DNA of 6,217 bases from contig CAMWZE010000103.1 in assembly GCA_947178685.1 (NCBI GenBank), positions 1 to 6,217 of the forward strand, read 5' to 3'. The notes beneath the pieces were generated by a model that made no database searches, was not told the origin of the DNA, and was given only the letters and a program-made list of their open reading frames with translations. This document shows positions 1-5,861 of this stretch, piece by piece. Both the position numbers and the translations under genes were made by a program. This stretch comes from an uncultured Porphyromonadaceae bacterium (lineage in GTDB: Bacteria; Bacteroidota; Bacteroidia; Bacteroidales; Muribaculaceae). The stretch's first letter is position 1. The number at the start of each line of letters is the position of its first letter.

Positions 1-542
1 CGTGCGCTCTCGCAGTTTTTGGCCGAGTCGTCGAGCATGAGGGTCTCCTTGGGGGCGAGCTTATTACTGTTTAATACATTATGAAAAATCTCGGTATCGG
101 GCTTGCATCTCTTCTCCTGATAGGAGGTCACAATCCCGTCGAAGTAGTCGTTCATAGTGAGTCCCTCCTGACGGAATGCCATGTCGATCCAATGATTGAA
201 CATCAAGGGATTCGTGTTGGAGAGCACATATAGACGAAAACCCTTCTCCCTGAGGGAGCGAATGGCCTGAAGACGTTCCATGGGTATCTCTACGAGAAAG
301 CGCTCAAATGCATCTCGAATCTCTGTGCAAGTGGTGTCCTTTCTACAGCGGGGAAGCATATTGTCGTAGAAATCGGCCGTAGTCGAATTGCCGTTCTCCA
401 GTAACAGGAACGGACCTTTCTGCTCGTATTCTCCAAGCAGAGCGGGCGCGTCGGTAATGCCGAGTGCTTCAAGAGCATCGGCCGCACGCTGGCGGTCAAG
501 ATCGATTACTACACCGCCGAGATCGAATATAATATTTTTCAT
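1..542 (-). CDS. HAD-superfamily phosphatase (YihX/HAD-IA type), partial
   Basis: The reading frame starts at the ATG complementary to 540-542 and gives 180 complete codons before leaving the window at base 1, so the C-terminus is missing. All four HAD motifs are visible. Motif I is FDLGGVVIDLD with nucleophile Asp7, motif II is VLSNTN with Ser108, motif III is CKPD with Lys147, and motif IV is MLDDS with Asp171 and Asp172. Residues of about 17-95 are helical in character and form a C1-type cap. Position nucleophile+2 is Gly9 rather than Asp, as in the YihX-like branch (FDLGNV), whose members are sugar-phosphate or nucleotide phosphatases. It is therefore probably a cytoplasmic, Mg-dependent small-molecule phosphatase; the substrate cannot be read from sequence. 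Related proteins are around 200 residues, so roughly 20-30 residues lie outside. The gene is divergent from rsh. Confidence 0.9.
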   Translation of the reverse strand, partial: MKNIIFDLGGVVIDLDRQRAADALEALGITDAPALLGEYEQKGPFLLLENGNSTTADFYDNMLPRCRKDTTCTEIRDAFERFLVEIPMERLQAIRSLREKGFRLYVLSNTNPLMFNHWIDMAFRQEGLTMNDYFDGIVTSYQEKRCKPDTEIFHNVLNSNKLAPKETLMLDDSAKNCESA

Positions 543-547
543 ACACA

Positions 548-555
548 CAAAATTA
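548..555 (-). promoter_or_regulatory. Putative -7 box (TAATTTTG) for the HAD gene
   Basis: Read on the minus strand, these bases are TAATTTTG and match the Bacteroidetes primary-sigma -7 consensus TAnnTTTG. The box ends only 5 bases before the ATG at 542, so initiation would fall at or within a few bases of the start codon and give a leaderless or nearly leaderless mRNA. No convincing -33 TTTG is seen about 20 bases upstream, which lowers confidence. Confidence 0.4.
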
Positions 556-599
556 CAAAAAAATTCGACTTCTTAGCCCGATTTACCAATATTTTTACC

Positions 600-607
600 T
601 AAATTTG
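600..607 (+). promoter_or_regulatory. Putative -7 box (TAAATTTG) for rsh
   Basis: TAAATTTG matches the Bacteroidetes -7 consensus TAnnTTTG. Transcription would begin near 612-615, giving a leader of about 50 bases before the ATG at 664. The -33 element is not obvious. The box overlaps the GTG at 607 that would be the longest possible start of rsh, which argues against that start. Confidence 0.5.
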
Positions 608-663
608 TGTTCATTATACCGACGCACTTCTACGTCGCCCATATTACATCCAATTTCTTCTCT

Positions 664-2886
664 ATGACTGACAACCTGCTCACTTCACCTGTAGAGGAAG
701 ACCGCATGGTGGAAGAGGCCTATCAGGATGTGCTCAGGGCATACCTGGCAAGCAACCACCGAAAGAAGGTAGAAATCATCGACAAAGCTTTCCGCTTCGC
801 TAAAGAGGCTCACAAAGGCGTGCGCCGCCGAAGCGGTGAGCCTTATATTTTGCATCCTATCGCCGTCGCAAAGATCGTTATCTCTGAGCTCGGCCTCGGA
901 TCCACTTCAATATGTGCAGCTCTCCTTCATGACGTGATCGAAGACACCGAATTCACCCGTGAGGATATCGAGGCTGTATTCGGCAATAAAATCGCCGATA
1001 TCGTGGAGGGCCTTACAAAAATTTCCGGCGGCCGATTCGGCACACAGTCCTCTTTGCAGGCGGAGAACTTCCGCAAGCTCCTGCTCTCAATGTCTAACGA
1101 CATCCGGGTAGTGCTCATAAAAATTGCCGACCGACTTCACAATATGCGCACTCTCGGGTCGATGCGGCCTGAAAAACAGCTCAAGATTGCCGGTGAGACA
1201 CTTTACGTCTACGCCCCTCTGGCTCACAGGCTCGGACTTTTCAAGATTAAGCAAGAACTCGAAGACCTCTCTTTCAAATATGAACACCCTAAGAAATATG
1301 AATGGATCACGGAGCGTCTTTCCGAAACGTCTGATGCACGCGAGCGTATCGTCGAGGAGTTTGTAAGACCGGTGCGTGAGAAGCTCGATGAGGCGGGATT
1401 CAAGTATGAGATAAAGGCCCGGGTGAAAAGCGCCTACTCTATCTTCAACAAGATGGAGACTAAGAAAGTGCCTTTCGAGGAAATTTACGACCTATATGCC
1501 GTGAGAGTGATATTCGACAACGATGATGACGCTCTGGAACGCATCAAGTGCTGGCAAATATACACTTTCTTTTCTGACGGACATATGGTGCACCCTGACC
1601 GGCTCCGCGATTGGACGAGCATTCCAAAGGCCAACGGATACCGGGCGCTGCATCTCACGGCTATGGGCCCCGAAGGCAAATGGATAGAGGTGCAGATCCG
1701 TTCCAGAAAAATGGACGAGATTGCCGAGCTCGGATATGCCGCCCACTGGAAGTATAAGACCGGGGTGCATGAAGATGAGACGGAACTCGACACTTGGATC
1801 AATACCATTAAGGATATTCTCGCTAATCCGGAGCCGAATGCCATCGACTTCCTCGACACAATAAAACTAAACCTCTTCGCCACCGAGATCTTCGTCTTCA
1901 CTCCAAAGGGTGATCTACGCACTTTGCCGGCCGGAGCTACCGTGCTCGACCTTGCATTCGCCATCCACTCGGAGCTGGGCATGCATTGCATGGCCGGAAA
2001 GATCAACCATCGGCTTGTGCCCCTTTCCCACAAGCTGGAGAGTGGCGACCAGGTAGAGATCATCACTTCCGACGCACAGGAGCCTAAACCGGAGTGGCTG
2101 AAGTCGTGCCACACGGCCAAGGCTCAAAGCAAGATTCGTGCTTTCCTGCGTAAGAACCGGAAGTTCCAGATTGAGAGAGGTCGCGAAATTCTTAACGCAT
2201 TCCTGGAGAAGCTCGGAATCACCCCTTCAAATGAGATCATAACTAAGATTGTGGCCAACTACCATCTGCGCAATCGCGACGAGCTCTTCTCTATGATCGG
2301 CAACGACACCATCAATCTTACGTCAAAGGAGATGAGTAACCTCATTCCCGACAAGAAGTCGTTTTTCAGCAAGATCCTGCGGAATCCTTTCGCCTCCAAG
2401 AAAAAAGCGGGAGAACCCGTACGTGAGACGGTGGACAGGAAGAAGATATATGTGCTTCATCCTGACGAGAAGAATCCCAACTACCGTCTCGACGACTGTT
2501 GCAATCCTCTCCCGGGCGACGAGGTGCTCGGCTTTGTCGACGATGATGAGAATGTGATTGTCCATAAGGTGAACTGCCCCAACGCCATGCGTCTGAAAAG
2601 TGCTTTCGGGCCTCGGCTCGTAGCCACAAAATGGGGGGGCACCGCCGAAAAATTCATTGCCACAATTTCTGCCGAAGGGCTCGACCGTATCGGAATACTT
2701 GAGGAGATTGTAAGCACACTCACCCGGAAGCTCTCAATCAATATCCGCGCCCTCAATATCGAGGCCCGTCATGAGGTGTTTGATTGCAAGATTACCGTAC
2801 AGGTTGACAGTGCCGAAACAGTTGACTTAATCTGCGAAACCCTTAAAAAAATCAAGGATGTGAAATTCGCCCGGCGCATATCATAA
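664..2886 (+). CDS. rsh: Bifunctional (p)ppGpp synthetase/hydrolase (RelA/SpoT homologue)
   Basis: This 740-residue cytoplasmic protein transfers pyrophosphate from ATP to GDP/GTP to make (p)ppGpp and also hydrolyses it. The hydrolase HD domain (about 30-195) keeps His64, His89-Asp90, Glu93-Asp94 and Asp156...Asn160 (DRLHN), so it should be active. The synthetase (about 235-370) keeps Arg253/Lys255 before YSI, Asp276 of YDLYAVR, PKANGY (Lys322, Tyr326) and EVQIR (Glu342, Gln344). The RxKD motif typical of bifunctional enzymes reads RLRD (313-316), with Arg315 in the Lys place. A TGS domain (about 407-468), a helical region, a zinc-finger domain (Cys612, Cys613, His634, Cys638) and a C-terminal ACT domain (about 664-740) follow. 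Length is normal for a full-length RSH. I chose the ATG at 664 because the frame-open GTG at 607 lies in the promoter box and its 19 extra residues do not resemble the family. No Shine-Dalgarno is seen, as is usual in this phylum. Confidence 0.96.
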   Translation: MTDNLLTSPVEEDRMVEEAYQDVLRAYLASNHRKKVEIIDKAFRFAKEAHKGVRRRSGEPYILHPIAVAKIVISELGLGSTSICAALLHDVIEDTEFTREDIEAVFGNKIADIVEGLTKISGGRFGTQSSLQAENFRKLLLSMSNDIRVVLIKIADRLHNMRTLGSMRPEKQLKIAGETLYVYAPLAHRLGLFKIKQELEDLSFKYEHPKKYEWITERLSETSDARERIVEEFVRPVREKLDEAGFKYEIKARVKSAYSIFNKMETKKVPFEEIYDLYAVRVIFDNDDDALERIKCWQIYTFFSDGHMVHPDRLRDWTSIPKANGYRALHLTAMGPEGKWIEVQIRSRKMDEIAELGYAAHWKYKTGVHEDETELDTWINTIKDILANPEPNAIDFLDTIKLNLFATEIFVFTPKGDLRTLPAGATVLDLAFAIHSELGMHCMAGKINHRLVPLSHKLESGDQVEIITSDAQEPKPEWLKSCHTAKAQSKIRAFLRKNRKFQIERGREILNAFLEKLGITPSNEIITKIVANYHLRNRDELFSMIGNDTINLTSKEMSNLIPDKKSFFSKILRNPFASKKKAGEPVRETVDRKKIYVLHPDEKNPNYRLDDCCNPLPGDEVLGFVDDDENVIVHKVNCPNAMRLKSAFGPRLVATKWGGTAEKFIATISAEGLDRIGILEEIVSTLTRKLSINIRALNIEARHEVFDCKITVQVDSAETVDLICETLKKIKDVKFARRIS

Positions 2887-2910
2887 GACCTATACTTAAC
2901 CAGACTCATA

Positions 2911-5148
2911 ATGCTTAAGAATATATTCTTACTCAACAACATGTTCCGACTCTGGCTTGCCCTTGTGTCGGTCACTCTTATCCTCCTGATGCTCCCCCGT
3001 GCCGACCATCAGAGCTATTCTTTCGAACAGAACCAACCGTGGAAGTATCCTCTGCTGACTGCTGATTTCGACACCCCCATACTGCGCGACTCCGCATCGG
3101 CCAGAAAGATGCGCGACAGTATCGACCGTCGTTTTATTCCGTTCGTGAAGCGGCTCCCCGATGTCGCCCAGGAGAATATCGACCGCTTCAACCATATCAT
3201 CACTCATCACACTTCCACAATCGAGAAGAATCTCCTCCTGATGCTGATGAAGCAGGTTTATGCCGACGGACTCCTCGATGCAAACGTGTATGATAAACTG
3301 CATTCTCAGAATGAGAATCAGCTGCGCCTGGTGGAGTCTACCGACAATCAGGGAGCAAAATCCGTAGTTACAATCAGCGCCTCCCACATGCTCTCTCCGG
3401 CGCGTGCATTCGGCTATATCGACTCTATCTATAATCACGAATATGAGGATGAGCATGGGAAAATGCCTGCTGAAATAAGCAAGGCCCTTAGCATGAGTCT
3501 TATACCCAATGTGGTGATCGACACCGTGACCGACTATAAGTATCGCAGTCAGGAATATCTCAATGTCACCGGCGCCATGGGTGTAATCAAGAAAGGCCAA
3601 AGGATTGTCGACCGTGGCGAGATTATCACTCCGCAGATATTCACAAATCTCAACACCTACCTCGACATGAAGGCCACCCGTCAGGCCGACAGCCGAAGCC
3701 ACACCTACTTCCTTATGGGGCAGGCCCTCTACATAATCCTTGTATATTGCCTGCTGTATGGCTTCCTGAGTCTTTACAGATCAAAGTTTTTCTCCGATTT
3801 GCGGAAAATGTCGTTCCTTATCTCTTTCATAACTCTTTTCGTGATCTTCGCGATCGTTATGTTTGAGTATTTCGCTTTTGGAATCTACCTTGTGCCCTTT
3901 GCTGCGGTGCCTGTGATAATTCTGGTGTTTTTCGATTCCCGCACCGCTATTTTCACACTGCTCACCACTGTGATGATCGCTGCTCTGGTGGCCACTTATC
4001 AGTTCTCTTTCATATTCATGGAACTGAGTGTGGGACTCATCGCCACGTTCAGCATACGGCAGCTCAGCCGACGCTCACAACTTCTGCGCACCGCCCTCTT
4101 CACCTTCATAGCCTATGCCCTCACTTATGCAGCTATCTCCCTTATATCGACAGGCGACCTCTCCGGATTCTCCTGGAGAATATTGGGCACTTTCGCAATC
4201 AACTCGGTGATTCTCTCTTTCGCTTATGTGCTCATTCTTGTGATTGAGAAGCTCTTTGGGTTCACATCTACCGTGACCCTGGTGGAGCTAAGCGACATCA
4301 ACAGCCCCCTCTTGCGTCAGCTTGCCGAGGATGCCCCCGGCACTTTCCAACATTCCATGCAAGTGTCTACTCTGGCCACAGAGGCTGCCCGTGCCATCGG
4401 TGCAAATACCACTCTTGTGCGTACCGGCGCCCTGTACCATGATATCGGCAAACTGAAGAGCCCTATTTTCTTCACCGAAAACCAGCATGGCGTGAATCCT
4501 CACGCCGGGCTTGACCCGGAGACAAGCGCCCACAAGATTATCTCGCACGTCACCGACGGCCTCGCTATAGCCTCAAAAGAGAAGATTCCCACATTGGTGA
4601 AATCTTTCATATCTGAACACCATGGCAAGGGACTGGCAAAATATTTCTACAACACAGCTTGTAATGAAAATCCCGATGTGGTGATCGACAAGTCTAAATT
4701 CCAATATCCCGGTCCCAACCCTCAATCGAAAGAGACAGCGATCCTTATGATGGCCGACTCAGTGGAAGCCGCCTCCCGAAGCCTTAAGGACTATACACCC
4801 GAGGCCATAAACAATCTTGTAGACAAGATAATCGATACCCAGATTGCCGACGGACTCCTAAAGGAGGCTCCCATATCTTTCCGCGATGTAGAGACGGTGA
4901 AAGATACTTTCAAGAAACGTCTCTCCACCATCTACCATTCCCGTGTGGTTTATCCGGAAATGAACAAGCACACCGCCACAGCTCAAAGTGACAGTGCCAC
5001 AACCCGTGACCAATCGGCACCGGAGACTACTCCAAAAACCGACTCCAAACCGGCTTCCACAACAACAATACCTCATATCTCCGAAGGTCCCATAGGCCCC
5101 ATGACTTCAAGCAATTATTCAGCTCCATGGTCGGGTGATGATGCATAA
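2911..5148 (+). CDS. pgpH: 7TM-HD family cyclic-di-AMP phosphodiesterase, PgpH-like
   Basis: The 745-residue inner-membrane protein has the full PgpH architecture. There is one N-terminal membrane segment (about 11-28), a large extracytoplasmic 7TMR-HDED domain (about 40-262), seven membrane helices (about 266-288, 299-320, 324-341, 345-362, 365-381, 391-412 and 422-446) and a cytoplasmic HD domain. The metal site looks intact: His481 in PGTFQHS, His510-Asp511 in YHDIGK, His546 in ISHVTDG, His570-His571 in SEHHGKG and Asp616 in MMADSVEAASRS. In this family such domains cleave c-di-AMP to pApA; substrate identity here is inferred by homology. The last ~60 residues (about 684-745) are a Ser/Thr/Pro-rich, probably disordered tail. 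It begins 24 bp after rsh on the same strand with no promoter-like box in the gap, so co-transcription is likely. A second in-frame Met at residue 11 (2941) would still leave the first membrane segment. Confidence 0.92.
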   Translation: MLKNIFLLNNMFRLWLALVSVTLILLMLPRADHQSYSFEQNQPWKYPLLTADFDTPILRDSASARKMRDSIDRRFIPFVKRLPDVAQENIDRFNHIITHHTSTIEKNLLLMLMKQVYADGLLDANVYDKLHSQNENQLRLVESTDNQGAKSVVTISASHMLSPARAFGYIDSIYNHEYEDEHGKMPAEISKALSMSLIPNVVIDTVTDYKYRSQEYLNVTGAMGVIKKGQRIVDRGEIITPQIFTNLNTYLDMKATRQADSRSHTYFLMGQALYIILVYCLLYGFLSLYRSKFFSDLRKMSFLISFITLFVIFAIVMFEYFAFGIYLVPFAAVPVIILVFFDSRTAIFTLLTTVMIAALVATYQFSFIFMELSVGLIATFSIRQLSRRSQLLRTALFTFIAYALTYAAISLISTGDLSGFSWRILGTFAINSVILSFAYVLILVIEKLFGFTSTVTLVELSDINSPLLRQLAEDAPGTFQHSMQVSTLATEAARAIGANTTLVRTGALYHDIGKLKSPIFFTENQHGVNPHAGLDPETSAHKIISHVTDGLAIASKEKIPTLVKSFISEHHGKGLAKYFYNTACNENPDVVIDKSKFQYPGPNPQSKETAILMMADSVEAASRSLKDYTPEAINNLVDKIIDTQIADGLLKEAPISFRDVETVKDTFKKRLSTIYHSRVVYPEMNKHTATAQSDSATTRDQSAPETTPKTDSKPASTTTIPHISEGPIGPMTSSNYSAPWSGDDA
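2916..2931. repeat. Perfect 16-bp palindrome at the start of pgpH
   Basis: The bases TAAGAATA are followed directly by their reverse complement TATTCTTA. The palindrome covers codons 2-7 of pgpH. It could be a dimeric-protein binding site or a weak AU-rich hairpin near the ribosome binding region, or chance. No second copy is seen in the window. Confidence 0.5.
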
Positions 5149-5277
5149 ACCGGAAAGTAGATAAATACTTTTTCCCTTCTCAGGTGTTTTTATTATTATA
5201 GGAGGTGGCTTTACGCGACTTCCTGACCACGTAGTGGGAAGTTCTTATTCCCGTAATGGGAAAAACACATTAAACCT
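5149..5277 (+). promoter_or_regulatory. Structured leader upstream of the membrane protein gene
   Basis: This 129-bp gap holds several complementary segments. ACTTC plus CCAC (5218-5222 and 5227-5230) pairs with GTGG plus GAAGT (5234-5242) around a GTA loop, leaving a 4-base bulge. TTCCC (5248-5252) pairs with GGGAA (5258-5262), but could instead pair with the GGGAA at 5236-5240. TTTTTCCC (5169-5176) is complementary over 8 bases to GGGAAAAA (5258-5265), so the last segment has two competing partners. This alternative pairing resembles an attenuator or protein-binding leader, but no known riboswitch family is recognised. No good TAnnTTTG promoter is seen; TACTTTTT at 5166-5173 is one base off the consensus. 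Confidence 0.35.
5200..5206 (+). promoter_or_regulatory. Orphan Shine-Dalgarno-like AGGAGGT
   Basis: AGGAGGT is a perfect anti-16S complement but lies about 70 bases before the ATG at 5278, too far for a direct ribosome binding role. No ATG, GTG or TTG lies at normal spacing downstream. All other starts in the window lack such a sequence. It may be chance or a part of the folded leader. Confidence 0.3.
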
Positions 5278-5823
5278 ATGGCGACTCTATTAATCATATT
5301 ATCGTGTCTGCTCTTTATAGCAGCGTCTGCATGCATATGGCGGAGCATTGTAATCGCCCCCGTCCTATCCTTTCTGGCGTTGCTGTCAATAAGCTGTGCC
5401 ACCACGGCGGAAGGCTATCCGTTGCTCCCCGTCAACTCTACCATACTCTTTGCATGGTTATCCATCACAATCGTTGTGACCGTAGCCACAATCATGCAGC
5501 CCAAACCACTCCGATTCACCACCAAAGGAGCGGGCTACATGTTTATCGGCGCCCTTGCAGGAATGGCTGTGGGATTGCTCGGTTTTACATTCGCCTCCTC
5601 CCTGAGTCTGGTCTACGGCATTATGATTGTCGCCACGGCACTTGGCTGTTACTTCGGATTTCTCCTCTACACCAACACCCCCGAAGGTATGCCTGTGAGC
5701 AGCGGCTCGGGCCACTTCTTCAAATATTTCCTTGCCAAAGCATTCCCGATTGCGGTCACTGTGATGCAGTTCGGAGTTGTGGCGGTGCTCGCTCTTGCCT
5801 TATACCAATATGGCCAAGGGTAA
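5278..5823 (+). CDS. Multi-pass inner-membrane protein of unknown function
   Basis: I do not recognise this 181-residue protein. It is strongly hydrophobic, with about six predicted membrane segments (roughly 2-20, 23-41, 55-72, 85-103, 107-131 and 152-176). The longest polar stretches are about 73-84 (QPKPLRFTTKG region) and 132-149 (NTPEGMPVSSGSGHFF region). Helix four carries a small-residue pattern (GALAGMAVGLLG) that suits close helix packing. No catalytic motif, cysteine pair or signal-peptide site is evident. An in-frame stop at 5254-5256 means the start cannot lie upstream of 5257, and ATG 5278 is the first candidate. It follows pgpH after the structured leader and precedes the DUF4919-like gene by 27 bp, so it probably shares a transcript with the latter. 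A similarly long frame over the same bases (from 5304) gives a His/Cys-rich protein without plausible structure and is not preferred. Confidence 0.8.
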   Translation: MATLLIILSCLLFIAASACIWRSIVIAPVLSFLALLSISCATTAEGYPLLPVNSTILFAWLSITIVVTVATIMQPKPLRFTTKGAGYMFIGALAGMAVGLLGFTFASSLSLVYGIMIVATALGCYFGFLLYTNTPEGMPVSSGSGHFFKYFLAKAFPIAVTVMQFGVVAVLALALYQYGQG

Positions 5824-5841
5824 AATAATAATGTAAACTGA

Positions 5842-5861
5842 ATTTTCAAGATGCTGAAAAT
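5842..5861 (+). repeat. Inverted repeat bracketing the start codon at 5851
   Basis: ATTTTCA (5842-5848) and TGAAAAT (5855-5861) are perfect reverse complements separated by the six bases AGATGC, so the ATG sits in the loop of a possible 7-bp, AT-rich hairpin. The stem is weak, and a functional effect on translation is speculative. Confidence 0.4.

Noticed and set aside
388..576. A 62-residue plus-strand frame opposite the HAD gene
   Set aside because: The minus-strand frame here contains HAD motif I, so the plus-strand frame is a shadow.
1485..2120. A 211-residue open frame antisense to rsh
   Set aside because: It lies wholly within the well-supported rsh gene, is Ser/Arg-rich without domain features, and reflects codon bias of the sense gene.
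2929..3702. A 257-residue open frame antisense to pgpH
   Set aside because: It is opposite the conserved N-terminal domain of pgpH and shows no recognisable motif or membrane pattern, so it is a shadow frame.
5152..5175. Possible terminator hairpin after pgpH (GGAAAGTA with TACTTT, bulged TT, then CC)
   Set aside because: The stem is short, AT-rich and bulged, and no U-run directly follows it, so it is not supportable as an intrinsic terminator.
5304..5828. A 174-residue frame overlapping almost the whole membrane protein gene
   Set aside because: Its product is rich in His, Cys and Arg with no plausible fold, while the 5278 frame gives regular membrane helices. A true overlapping gene would need ribosome profiling evidence.
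5831..5836. Start-stop element ATG-TAA between the membrane protein gene and the DUF4919-like gene
   Set aside because: A six-base match is easily due to chance and has no supporting ribosome binding site.
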